Notes under the pieces: model-generated
The model's input: only the letters and a program-made list of their open reading frames with translations
What the model was told of the DNA's origin: nothing
Databases searched by the model: none
Origin: Macrococcoides equi
Lineage (GTDB): Bacteria > Bacillota > Bacilli > Staphylococcales > Staphylococcaceae
Length of the DNA: 64,000 nucleotides
Assembly (NCBI RefSeq): GCF_047425865.1
Contig: NZ_CP179735.1
Strand: one strand, 5' to 3'
Translations under genes and position numbers: made by a program
Shown: positions 52,606 through 61,032 of the stretch, piece by piece
Layout of the letters: each line of letters begins with the position of its first letter
Position numbering within the stretch: position 1 is the stretch's first letter

Positions 52606-54111
52606 ATGAAATACACAAGAGAAGAGATGGTTGAAAGTGTACCGCAAACCGGATTCTTCGGACATCCAAAGGGGCTAGGCATCCTATTCTTCGTAGAGTT
52701 CTGGGAACGCTTTAGTTATTATGGTATGAGAGCAATCTTAGTTTTCTACATGTACGATACAATTGCTAACGGTGGGTTAGGCATGTCTCAAACGACTGCA
52801 GCAAGTATCGGTTCAATGTATGGATCACTTATTTTTATGACCGGCATTTTAGGCGGCTGGTTAGCTGACCGTATTCTTGGTTCAAGACGTGCGTTACTGT
52901 ATGGTGCGACATTAATTATGCTTGGCCACGTTGCCATGAGTTTACCATTTGGTATTCCGGCATTTTTAGCTTCAATGTTTTTAATTATTGTTGGCTCTGG
53001 ATTGATGAAGCCAAATATCTCAAATGTACTTGGTGGTTTATACCACAAAACCGATAATCGTATGGATGCCGGCTTTGTTATTTTCTATATGTCAGTTAAC
53101 ATGGGTGCATTATTATCACCTTTAATCGTTGGTAAATTAGCTGAAAACTATAATTATCATATTGGATTTTTAGCAGCTGCCATTGGTATGGCATTAGCGT
53201 TAATCGCCTATGTCATTTTCAACAGAAAATCATTAGGTCTTGTTGGATTAGAACCTACTCATCTTCTGCAAGGTGAAGAGAAAAAGAAATATACAAAAAT
53301 TATTTCTATTGCTTTAATCGCACTTATCATCGCGATTGCATTAGGACTGGTTACTAAAACATTAAATTTTGATACATTTTCATGGATTGTTACGATTCTT
53401 GGTGTGGTGTTACCCATCATCTACTGGGCAACGATGTATCGCAGTAATGATGTAACGGATGTTGAACGTTCACGTTTAATCGCTTATATCCCACTATTTT
53501 TAGCTAGTGTGATGTTTTGGGTTATCCAGGAGCAAGGTGCAAACACGTTAGCAATTTACGCTAATGAATATACACAATTAAATCTTGGTAAAATTTCACC
53601 GATAGACTTTAAAGTTCCAGCTGCATGGTTCCAGTCATTGAATCCATTCTTTGTTGTTCTTTTAGCACCGTTCATCTCAGCGCTTTGGACAAAGTTAGGT
53701 AAACATAATCCTTCAACACCGATAAAGTTTGCCATCGGGATTTTAATGGCAGGTATCAGCTTCTTAATCATGGTCATCCCTGCTCAAACTGCAAGTGAAA
53801 CAAATTTAATCTCACCAATGTGGTTAATAGTGTCATTCTTAATCTGTGTTATTGGAGAATTATGCTTATCACCTACGGGTTCTTCTGTATCTGTAAAATT
53901 AGCACCTGTAGCCTTTAACTCTCAAATGTTAAGTTTATGGTTCTTAACAAATGCTACTGCTCAAGGATTAAATGCTCAACTTGTTAAATTACCTGAAGTA
54001 TTAGGATATGCAAATTACTTCTTACTGATTGGTGGTACTGCAATTGCACTTTGCGTCATCGTCTTTTTATTAAGTCGTTTCATTTCAAGAAAGATGCAAG
54101 GTATTCATTAA
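52606..54111 (+). CDS. dtpT: proton-dependent oligopeptide (POT/PTR2) transporter, copy 2
   Basis: A 501-aa paralogue of the upstream transporter. It keeps the same block order: QTGFFGHPKGLGILFFVEFWERFSYYGMRAILVFYM, GGWLADRILGSRRAL, GSGLMKPNISNVLGG, QSLNPFFVVLLAPF, GELCLSPTGSSVSVKLAP. The two share start and end (both end in MxGIH) but differ clearly in between, so the duplication is not recent. It has its own 243-bp upstream region, so it is regulated separately. AGGG lies before the ATG. Confidence 0.93.
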   Translation: MKYTREEMVESVPQTGFFGHPKGLGILFFVEFWERFSYYGMRAILVFYMYDTIANGGLGMSQTTAASIGSMYGSLIFMTGILGGWLADRILGSRRALLYGATLIMLGHVAMSLPFGIPAFLASMFLIIVGSGLMKPNISNVLGGLYHKTDNRMDAGFVIFYMSVNMGALLSPLIVGKLAENYNYHIGFLAAAIGMALALIAYVIFNRKSLGLVGLEPTHLLQGEEKKKYTKIISIALIALIIAIALGLVTKTLNFDTFSWIVTILGVVLPIIYWATMYRSNDVTDVERSRLIAYIPLFLASVMFWVIQEQGANTLAIYANEYTQLNLGKISPIDFKVPAAWFQSLNPFFVVLLAPFISALWTKLGKHNPSTPIKFAIGILMAGISFLIMVIPAQTASETNLISPMWLIVSFLICVIGELCLSPTGSSVSVKLAPVAFNSQMLSLWFLTNATAQGLNAQLVKLPEVLGYANYFLLIGGTAIALCVIVFLLSRFISRKMQGIH

Positions 54112-54117
54112 TAAACA

Positions 54118-54160
54118 TAAGCCTGATAGCTGGATATTCCCTAGCTTTCAGGCTTATTTT
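54118..54160 (+). terminator. terminator after the second POT gene
   Basis: TAAGCCTGA and TCAGGCTTA, plus an inner AGCT/AGCT pairing, form a hairpin followed by TTTT. Confidence 0.82.
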
Positions 54161-54231
54161 ACTTCGGTGATTAATCAAATTTAAAACGGGAATAATACGG
54201 TAGATATTACAATTCGACTGGGGTGTTATTT

Positions 54232-55152
54232 ATGCAAAAATTTAAAACAGGCATACTATTTTATCACGATCATGCCGGGCAAGGTGATGTTCATGAGATT
54301 ATTGGAGAAGTCTCAAAAAGCTTATCAAGATTTATTGATCAACTAACGATTTATCGCAGTACTGAACAAGGTGAAATTTATGATTATTTAAAGCACGCTG
54401 AAACGCACTTTGAAATTTGTTTAATTTTAGGTGGCGATGGAACAGTACATGAACTAATTAACGGAATTATCGACGGAGGTCACCATGTACCCATCGGTAT
54501 TTTACCCGGTGGAACATTTAATGATTTCACTAAAACTTTAAATCTGCATCCTAATCCTATGCGCGCTGCAGAACAGCTGTTGAGTGCTGAAGTAAAATAT
54601 TATGATGTATTAAAAACAAATGAACGTTATGCACTGAATTTTGCTGGATTAGGTCTAATAGTTGACAATTCTAATAGTATTAATCCTGAGACAAAAAGTA
54701 AAATCGGGAAATTCAGTTATTTGTTAACAACTCTGAAAAATGTTACTCATCCAACGTTCTTTAGATATGAACTAGATATAGATGGTGAAAACTATTCCGG
54801 TGACTCATCCATGATTATTATTGCGAATGGTGAATATGTCGGTGGTAATAAAATCCCGCTCGTTGAATTATCACCTAATGATGGTAAACTCAATGTATTT
54901 ATCTTCAAGGAAAGTGGCTTGAAGCTGTTTACAGAAATGTTATCCATGAAATCAGAAATTAACTGGAACGACATCAGTCAGAACATAGAACATCACTCTG
55001 GTGAAACAGTTAAACTAACTACGGATCAATCTATGGATGTTGACGTTGATGGTGAAATTGACCTGACTACTCCGTTAACTGTGAATATAATCCCAAGCAA
55101 ATTAAAAATATTAACTGCAACCGATCGATTAGTAATCAATGAAGACAAATAA
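54232..55152 (+). CDS. diacylglycerol kinase-family lipid kinase (DgkB/YegS type)
   Basis: Phosphorylates diacylglycerol or a related lipid at the membrane surface. The 306-aa protein has the catalytic-domain signature LILGGDGTVHELINGIIDG, the glycine loop ILPGGTFNDFTKTLN, and the second domain with YVGGNKIPLVELSPNDGKLNVFIF and MDVDVDGEI. The exact substrate cannot be read from sequence. The frame opens with GTG at 54223; the ATG at 54232 after TGGGGTG is the likely start. Its terminator hairpin is one of the two copies that flank the IS. Confidence 0.87.
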   Translation: MQKFKTGILFYHDHAGQGDVHEIIGEVSKSLSRFIDQLTIYRSTEQGEIYDYLKHAETHFEICLILGGDGTVHELINGIIDGGHHVPIGILPGGTFNDFTKTLNLHPNPMRAAEQLLSAEVKYYDVLKTNERYALNFAGLGLIVDNSNSINPETKSKIGKFSYLLTTLKNVTHPTFFRYELDIDGENYSGDSSMIIIANGEYVGGNKIPLVELSPNDGKLNVFIFKESGLKLFTEMLSMKSEINWNDISQNIEHHSGETVKLTTDQSMDVDVDGEIDLTTPLTVNIIPSKLKILTATDRLVINEDK

Positions 55153-55178
55153 ACACCCGTAATAGGTGTTTATTTGTT
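55144..55178. repeat. left copy of the 35-bp direct repeat flanking the IS; terminator hairpin
   Basis: This copy contains ACAAATAAACACC (55145-55157), a 7-nt loop and its exact complement (55165-55177). It is identical to 56727-56761. It works as the terminator hairpin of the lipid kinase gene, although the T-run that follows the other copy is replaced here by the IS end. Confidence 0.9.
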
Positions 55179-56726
55179 CAGATTGAAGACAAACTCATTT
55201 TCATTACATGAGTTTGTCTTTTTTTAAAGACTATATTCTCATTTATTCGAAGAAATTTCTTCGAAATTTAAATTATTGACTATAATGCTAAGCCAATTGA
55301 GTATCTTTGATAACCCAATTGGCTAACTTTTTTAAATTCATGCATGCACAAATAAGCGTGGTTTCCATGGACACTTTTTTCAATCCTCTAAACTTTGTCC
55401 ATCTCATACCATGCTGTTCTTTAGCGTCACCAAATCTTCTTTCAATAGTTTGAGACCTTAATTTATATCCCATTCTTCCTTCTTCTGTATGTCTTATTTC
55501 TTCAACATCTTCTAAGTATTCTTGCCAAATATGTCTTTGAATTTGCTTTTTATATTGTTTATTTTCTGTACATTTATTTAGAAATGGACATTCTTTACAT
55601 ACATTTGGGTTAGAATGATACAATTTAAATCCTTCACGATCAGTACGTGTGTATTTAAGGGGGTGATTTGCAGGACAAATATATTCATTGTAATATTCAT
55701 CATAAACAAAATCATTTTTTCTGAAACGGTCCTTTGGACCTCTTGGTCTAGTATATGGCATGTAAGGAGTGATTGACTCTTTAAATAAAAAGTAAGCATT
55801 AAAAGGTGTTTTATATCCAGCATCTACAGCCAAGGTTTTAGGTTTAATTCCTTTATCTTTCATTCTAGAAATCATAGGTGCCAATTGAGTACTATCATGA
55901 ATATTACCTGGTGTTACGTGGTGATCTAAAAAAAATCCTTTTTTATCAACACAAGCATGTAAACTATAAGCAAACTGTTTCTCACGTTCACCTTTAACAT
56001 AGTAACCAGCGTCAGGATCTGTGAGACTTTCTTTCTTTTCTTTTTCTTCTGTCTTATGAGTTGGGGTGAACTCCTTTTTTCCTTCAGATTTACGAACCTC
56101 GTTTATTTCTTTATCTAATTCATCCTTATAATGAGCGACTGATTTTTTTACTACAACTTTTCTAAATCTATGTTTATTAGCATTTGCTTTTATATGAGTA
56201 GAATCAATAAATAAAGCTGAGGTATCAATCAATTTATGTTGCATCGCCAACTGTAGAATGTGTTCAAATATTTCTTCAAAAAGTGTATTATCACTGAACC
56301 TTCTAATATAATTCTTACCGAAGGTAGTGAAATGAGGAATCTTATCCTGAAAACTGTATCCAAGATACCAACGATAAGCAACATTTGTTTCGATTTCTTT
56401 TATTGTTTGTCTCATTGATTTTATTCCGAATAATTTTTGTATTAATATTATTTTTACTAAAATCACAGGGTCTATACTTGGACGACCATTATCAAGACAA
56501 TATTTATCTTCGACTAGAGGATAAATAAAATTCAAATCCAATACTTTATCTACTTTTCTTAGTAAATGGTCTTGTGGAACTAAATCTGAAATTGCAACAA
56601 CCTCTAATTGATTTCTTTTATCTTCTGATTTACTCAACAAAATAATCACCCCAAATCATTGTTAATATTATTGTATAAAAAAAGACTGAAAACTTCATAT
56701 CCGAAGGAGACTTTGTCTTCAGTCTG
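55179..56726 (-). mobile_element. IS1182-family insertion sequence
   Basis: A 1548-bp element with 18-bp imperfect terminal inverted repeats: CAGATTGAAGACAAACTC at the left and CAGACTGAAGACAAAGTC at the right (16 of 18 identical). Each end can also fold into a hairpin: 55187-55221 (AAGACAAACTCA with complement) and 56684-56726. One full-length transposase gene is inside. The element is bounded on both sides by identical 35-bp copies of a terminator palindrome, which I read as target duplication. Confidence 0.88.
55288..56640 (-). CDS. IS1182-family transposase
   Basis: A 450-aa DDE transposase. The N-terminal DUF772 region (LVPQDHLLRKVDKVLD, NGRPSIDPVILVKIILIQKLFGIKSMRQTIKEIE) is followed by the catalytic domain: LIDTSALFIDSTHIKANAN (first Asp), TLAVDAGYKTPFNAYFL (second Asp) and QTIERRFGDAKEQHGMRWTKFRG (Glu). 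A Cys-rich CKECPFLNKCTENK segment lies between. All catalytic motifs appear intact, so the element may be active. The frame opens with GTG at 56649; the TTG codons at 56640 and 56637 lie at better distance from GGGG, so the start is uncertain by a few codons. Confidence 0.93.
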   Translation of the reverse strand: MLSKSEDKRNQLEVVAISDLVPQDHLLRKVDKVLDLNFIYPLVEDKYCLDNGRPSIDPVILVKIILIQKLFGIKSMRQTIKEIETNVAYRWYLGYSFQDKIPHFTTFGKNYIRRFSDNTLFEEIFEHILQLAMQHKLIDTSALFIDSTHIKANANKHRFRKVVVKKSVAHYKDELDKEINEVRKSEGKKEFTPTHKTEEKEKKESLTDPDAGYYVKGEREKQFAYSLHACVDKKGFFLDHHVTPGNIHDSTQLAPMISRMKDKGIKPKTLAVDAGYKTPFNAYFLFKESITPYMPYTRPRGPKDRFRKNDFVYDEYYNEYICPANHPLKYTRTDREGFKLYHSNPNVCKECPFLNKCTENKQYKKQIQRHIWQEYLEDVEEIRHTEEGRMGYKLRSQTIERRFGDAKEQHGMRWTKFRGLKKVSMETTLICACMNLKKLANWVIKDTQLA

Positions 56727-56761
56727 GACAAATAAACACCCGTAATAGGTGTTTATTTGTT
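56727..56761. repeat. right copy of the 35-bp direct repeat flanking the IS; terminator hairpin
   Basis: Identical to 55144-55178. Here the hairpin is followed by TTTTTATATT on the plus strand, probably the tail of the original bidirectional terminator. It now serves the minus-strand deoxynucleotidase gene. Confidence 0.9.
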
Positions 56762-56776
56762 TTTATATTCAACTTT

Positions 56777-57307
56777 TTAATCTTCAAAGAAATACTTTTC
56801 AACATCAAGCCAGCTATTCATTCGATCAAATTCTTTAATACTTTGATTATGTACCGCATCAAAGATAAGACCTGTTCCTTTAAATGCTGCAAGTTGTCTT
56901 GGGTTATCATCAATTAAATAATCAGTTCCTACAATCCCTTTGTTTCCACAAAAAATAAAATGTTGTGGATCTAAGAACGGAAAGTGTTCTCTTAACCATT
57001 CATATTTTGCATCAAATGATGTGGGTACATCCATTGCTGCTGTAGCAATATATACATCAAAATGCTGATTTAATCGCTCTACTACACGAATAGCATCCGG
57101 TAATACTTCAAGATCTCTAAAAAAGGCACGATCAAGCAGTAAGTTATCTAATTTATCCAAATGTTCAGGATATTCAGTACGTAACTTCTTTTCATATAAA
57201 TCTTCTTTTTTAATATCCATACCTGTACGTTCATTAAACTGAAAGATGACTTTCTTCAGCGTATCCGCTAATACTTCATCCATATCAATAGCTATTGATT
57301 TTTTCAT
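56777..57307 (-). CDS. putative 5'(3')-deoxyribonucleotidase (HAD superfamily, NT5C type)
   Basis: A 176-aa HAD phosphatase likely to dephosphorylate deoxynucleoside monophosphates. Motif I is AIDMDEVLADTLKKV with nucleophile Asp8 and acid/base Asp10; motif II is YIATAAM and motif IV TDYLIDDNPRQL. The length and the IDMDEVLAD start match the bacterial NT5C group. It is monocistronic; its terminator is the right-hand hairpin copy next to the IS. Confidence 0.88.
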   Translation of the reverse strand: MKKSIAIDMDEVLADTLKKVIFQFNERTGMDIKKEDLYEKKLRTEYPEHLDKLDNLLLDRAFFRDLEVLPDAIRVVERLNQHFDVYIATAAMDVPTSFDAKYEWLREHFPFLDPQHFIFCGNKGIVGTDYLIDDNPRQLAAFKGTGLIFDAVHNQSIKEFDRMNSWLDVEKYFFED

Positions 57308-57369
57308 CGTTCACACCTCTTCTATTATTCTTTTATGCTTACTTATTTATTATAATTCAACGAAATAAA

Positions 57370-57400
57370 AAAGCTAAACGATACGATTATCGTCTAGCTT
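57370..57400 (-). terminator. hisC terminator
   Basis: On the minus strand AAGCTAGACGATA pairs with TATCGTTTAGCTT (one mismatch) around a 4-nt loop and TTTTTTATTTC follows. Confidence 0.85.
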
Positions 57401-57405
57401 AGCTA

Positions 57406-58464
57406 TTATTCCTCAAAAAATTCTTTTAACGCTGCATCTACTTTTTGATTGTCTTCAGAGGTACCAATCGTCACACGCACGCCATTAGGCATGGGTCTTG
57501 AAATAACCCCATGCTGAATCAGTAAATCAAACAAAATTTTAGGTTCTTTTGTCTTAATAAATATAAAGTTTGTTTGACTAGGTAGGAAATGCTTACTGTA
57601 TACTTGTTTAAAAAATTGCTCACGTTCAGATTTATTGTGCTGAATATACGTTGCAAGATAATCCTGATCTTCTAAGGCAGCCTGAGCTGCTAGTAATGAT
57701 AATGTTGTAACGTTAAATGGTAATTTAACTTTATTGAATTCACTAACATAACTTTTTGACGTCAGTGCATATCCAACACGCATACCGGCTAATCCATATG
57801 CTTTAGAGAAAGTACGCAGTACAATAAGGTTATTATATCTCTTTAATAAGTTGATACTTTCCGGAAAATCAGTAGCATCAACGAATTCAAAATAAGCTTC
57901 ATCCAGAACAACAGTTACTGTTTCAGGTACTTTATCCAGGAATCTTATCAATTCAGCTTCGGCAATATGCGTGCCTGTCGGATTGTTAGGATTACAAATC
58001 CATATAATTTTTGTACGGTCAGTGATTGATTCTGCCATCGCATCCAAATCATAATAACCCTCCTTTAACGGAACAGTCACTAAATTTGTACCTTCAATGA
58101 TAGCATGCGTTGAGTATTGTATAAATGTACTTTCACTGGTCAAAACATCACCTTCAGGAACCAGTACTGCACGTGAAATCGACATAATGACCTCATCTAA
58201 TCCTGCACCAATAAATATTTGCTCAGCAGGTAAATGATAAAATGCCGACAATTTTTCTTTCAGCTGAAGTGCTTCAGGATCCGGATAATAATTTAAGTCG
58301 TTCAAAGATTTTGATAATACTTCCTGGACTTTAGGTGTTGGACCAAATGGATTTTCATTAGAAGCTAAACGACTAAATTCACCTGTATATCCTGCTCTTC
58401 TTTTTAATGCAGCATCGGATAAACCTGCAGCATAGACCTGGAGTGATTTTAATTGTGGTTTCAT
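57406..58464 (-). CDS. hisC: histidinol-phosphate aminotransferase
   Basis: PLP enzyme of histidine synthesis that may also transaminate aromatic amino acids. The 352-aa protein has SNENPFGPTPKVQEVL, YPDPEA, GAGLDEVIMSISRA, WICNPNNPTGTHI, VLDEAYFEF and the PLP-lysine segment RTFSKAYGLAGMRVGYAL. No other his genes are nearby, the same isolated position as in S. aureus. Two convergent facts limit its transcript: a terminator after it and the Opu transporter before it. Confidence 0.94.
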   Translation of the reverse strand: MKPQLKSLQVYAAGLSDAALKRRAGYTGEFSRLASNENPFGPTPKVQEVLSKSLNDLNYYPDPEALQLKEKLSAFYHLPAEQIFIGAGLDEVIMSISRAVLVPEGDVLTSESTFIQYSTHAIIEGTNLVTVPLKEGYYDLDAMAESITDRTKIIWICNPNNPTGTHIAEAELIRFLDKVPETVTVVLDEAYFEFVDATDFPESINLLKRYNNLIVLRTFSKAYGLAGMRVGYALTSKSYVSEFNKVKLPFNVTTLSLLAAQAALEDQDYLATYIQHNKSEREQFFKQVYSKHFLPSQTNFIFIKTKEPKILFDLLIQHGVISRPMPNGVRVTIGTSEDNQKVDAALKEFFEE

Positions 58465-58503
58465 CTGAGTCCCTACTCTCTATGATTTAATAATGATATA
58501 CCA

Positions 58504-60018
58504 TTATTTTATCAGCTTTTCCTTCTTTAAATAAGTTTTAGCAACCTGCTCAGGTGATTTATTTTGATACGCAACTTCATAGTTCATCGCCTGCATCTCC
58601 TCGTCCGATATTTTATCAGACAACAAATTAAGTGCTTTAACGACTTCAGGATATTTTTTTATCGTTGAATTTTTTAATAACGGTGCACCTTGATAAGGCG
58701 GGAAAAGATGTTTATCATCTTTTAATACAACGAAACCATATTTTTTTAGTTCTGCATCGGTAGAATATGCATCGATTAAATCAATTTTACCTTGCTCCAC
58801 CGCCTGATATCGAATTTTAGGTTCCATCGTTCTGACATTATTCAATGTAATGCCATACTTCTTTTGGATACCTTTATATCCATCCATACGATCATTAAAT
58901 TCTAATGTAAATCCAGCTCGAATTGTCGTCTTAACTTTTTGTAGATCACTGATTGTTTTAAGTTGATGCGCTTTAGCATATTCTTTTTTTACTGCTAATG
59001 CATACGTATTGTTATATTGCATTGGTTTTAATAGAGACATTTGATATTTTTTATTAATACTGTCATTTGCCTGTTGATATACTTCCTTTTCAGTCGTAAA
59101 TTCAGGATTTTCCTTCGTTATTTCGCCTAATACTGTACCGGTAAATTCAAGATAACCATCAATGTTGTCTGACTTTAAGGCATTAAATAGAAACGTTGTC
59201 TTACCCATCCCAGGTTCAACATCAACAGCTACATCAGTATGCTCTTCAATCAGTAATTTATACATGTTCGTAATGATTTCAGGCTCGGTACCGAGTTTAC
59301 CGGCAAACTTCATGTGATTATCTTTCTGGAAAAATAGTGGCCAAAGTGCAATGATGACAAATGATAATAAGAGTAAGGCAATGACCATCATTATTTTGCG
59401 ATAGTTAAGCTTTTCAAGTCTTTTCAGTACAAAATCAAAAATAAGTGCGAGCATTGCTGCTGGTATAGCGCCTAGTAATAATATATTCATGTTATTACGG
59501 TCTATTCCGAGTAATATTAAATCTCCTAACCCACCGGCACCGATAAACGCAGCAAGTGTGGCTGTTCCAATAATTAGTACCATCGCCGTTCTAATCCCGG
59601 CCATAATTACTGGCATCGCAAGTGGAATCTCAACCTTTGAAAGTTGTCTGAATGTATTCATTCCAATCCCCTGTGCTGCTTCTTTTAGCGAAGGATCAAC
59701 TTCTTTAATGCCTGTATATGTATTTCGTAATATTGGTAGCAAGGCATAGATGACGAGTGCGATAATTGCCGGCACACGTCCGATACCAAAGAATGGTATC
59801 ATCAAACCAAGTAAAGCTAAAGACGGTATTGTCTGCATCATTGCTGCTATATTAATTACCGGTTCTGCAATCTTGGTATGTCTCGTTAACCATATACCCA
59901 GTGGTATAGCAATGAGTGTGGCAATCAGCAAGGCAATAAATGAAATCTGAATATGTTCAAATAATGTTTGAAGAAGTTCCCATTTACGTTCCTGAAATGT
60001 ATTGATAAAAGATTTCAT
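58504..60018 (-). CDS. osmoprotectant ABC transporter, fused permease and substrate-binding protein
   Basis: A 504-aa protein that joins two subunits. Residues about 1-215 form the permease with six helices and the EAA loop EAAQGIGMNTFRQLSKVEIPLAMPVIMAGIRTAMV. Residues about 225-504 form an OpuAC/glycine-betaine-type binding domain (FAGKLGTEPEIITNMYKLLIEEHTDVAVDVEPGMGKTTFLFNALKSDNIDGYLEFTGT). Such fusions are known for OpuB/OpuC-like systems in staphylococci. It overlaps the ATPase gene by 4 nt (ATGA). Substrates such as carnitine, choline or betaine are inferred. Confidence 0.9.
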   Translation of the reverse strand: MKSFINTFQERKWELLQTLFEHIQISFIALLIATLIAIPLGIWLTRHTKIAEPVINIAAMMQTIPSLALLGLMIPFFGIGRVPAIIALVIYALLPILRNTYTGIKEVDPSLKEAAQGIGMNTFRQLSKVEIPLAMPVIMAGIRTAMVLIIGTATLAAFIGAGGLGDLILLGIDRNNMNILLLGAIPAAMLALIFDFVLKRLEKLNYRKIMMVIALLLLSFVIIALWPLFFQKDNHMKFAGKLGTEPEIITNMYKLLIEEHTDVAVDVEPGMGKTTFLFNALKSDNIDGYLEFTGTVLGEITKENPEFTTEKEVYQQANDSINKKYQMSLLKPMQYNNTYALAVKKEYAKAHQLKTISDLQKVKTTIRAGFTLEFNDRMDGYKGIQKKYGITLNNVRTMEPKIRYQAVEQGKIDLIDAYSTDAELKKYGFVVLKDDKHLFPPYQGAPLLKNSTIKKYPEVVKALNLLSDKISDEEMQAMNYEVAYQNKSPEQVAKTYLKKEKLIK

Positions 60019-60938
60019 GCGTTTGCCTCCTGACTTAAAAACCTAAATACGTTTTCTCGCGTAATTGTACCGATGTTTTCCCCCGCTTCAGTTACAGCAA
60101 GTTGTTCGTGCTGACTAAGGAGTTGGAATACTTCTTTAGATGGTGCATTAGCATCAATAGGATATCCTTTACGACTATGATTGTTATCCATAAGGTTACG
60201 GGCATATAGCGTATCTTTAACTGCATCTCCCATAAAATCTCTTACAAATGCATTTTTAGGTTGATTTATAAAGGATTCAGGTGTACCAATCTGTTCAATT
60301 TTACCTTTATTCATCAAACATATACGGTCACCTAACTTTAATGCTTCTTTTATATCATGGGTAACAAAAACAATTGTTTTATGAATCTCTGCCTGTAGAC
60401 GTAATAAATCATCCTGTAACTTCTCACGAGACAGTGGATCTAACGCACTAAATGGTTCATCCATCAAGATGACTGGTGGATCTGCCATCAATGCACGGAT
60501 TACACCGACACGTTGTTGTTGTCCTCCAGAAAGCTCTGAAGGAAATCTATCTTTGAATTCGTCAGCAGGTAAACCCACCATATCAAGTAAACGATTCGCC
60601 TGCTCATCAATTTTTTGTTTAGGCCATTGTTTCATCAGAGGCACTTGACTAATGTTTTCTTTTATCGTCATATGAGGAAATAAAGCGATTTGCTGAAGGA
60701 CATATCCTATATCCCAACGCATTTCATCCAGTTTATACTCACTAATCGGTTTGTCTTTAAAATAAATGTAACCATTAGATAATGGAATTAAGCGATTAAT
60801 CATCTTTAAAGTCGTTGTTTTACCACTACCTGACGGACCAATCAGCACAAAGAATTCTCCTTCTTTAATTTCAAAAGAAATATTATCGACTGCTTTTTTA
60901 TCATTATACTGTTTAGTCACACTATCGAATCTTATCAT
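60015..60938 (-). CDS. osmoprotectant ABC transporter, ATP-binding protein
   Basis: A 307-aa ATPase of the OpuA/OpuC type. Walker A is IGPSGSGKTTTLKMI, the ABC signature LSGGQQQRVGVIRAL and Walker B PVILMDEPFSALDP. The C-terminal 70 residues (YPIDANAPSKEVFQLLSQ, GTITRENVFRFL) look like a single CBS-like unit, the part that senses ionic strength in OpuA. The frame reaches 61019; the ATG at 60938 follows GAGGTGG and matches the family start MIRFDSVTKQY. Confidence 0.92.
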   Translation of the reverse strand: MIRFDSVTKQYNDKKAVDNISFEIKEGEFFVLIGPSGSGKTTTLKMINRLIPLSNGYIYFKDKPISEYKLDEMRWDIGYVLQQIALFPHMTIKENISQVPLMKQWPKQKIDEQANRLLDMVGLPADEFKDRFPSELSGGQQQRVGVIRALMADPPVILMDEPFSALDPLSREKLQDDLLRLQAEIHKTIVFVTHDIKEALKLGDRICLMNKGKIEQIGTPESFINQPKNAFVRDFMGDAVKDTLYARNLMDNNHSRKGYPIDANAPSKEVFQLLSQHEQLAVTEAGENIGTITRENVFRFLSQEANA

Positions 60939-61009
60939 AAGCCACCTCATAAAAAATTTAATGTTTATCCTATATCCTAAAATACCTATATAAAACATTA
61001 AAAACAAAT

Positions 61010-61032
61010 AGCATGACAATGATTGTCATGCT
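61010..61032 (-). terminator. recQ terminator overlapping the stop codon
   Basis: AGCATGACAAT and ATTGTCATGCT are perfect complements around one central base; the recQ TGA lies in the stem and TTTGTTTTTAATG follows on the minus strand. Confidence 0.8.

Noticed and set aside
58504..60018. Permease-binding protein fusion as a novel architecture
   Set aside because: The same fusion is known for OpuB/OpuC-like osmoprotectant transporters in staphylococci and other Firmicutes.
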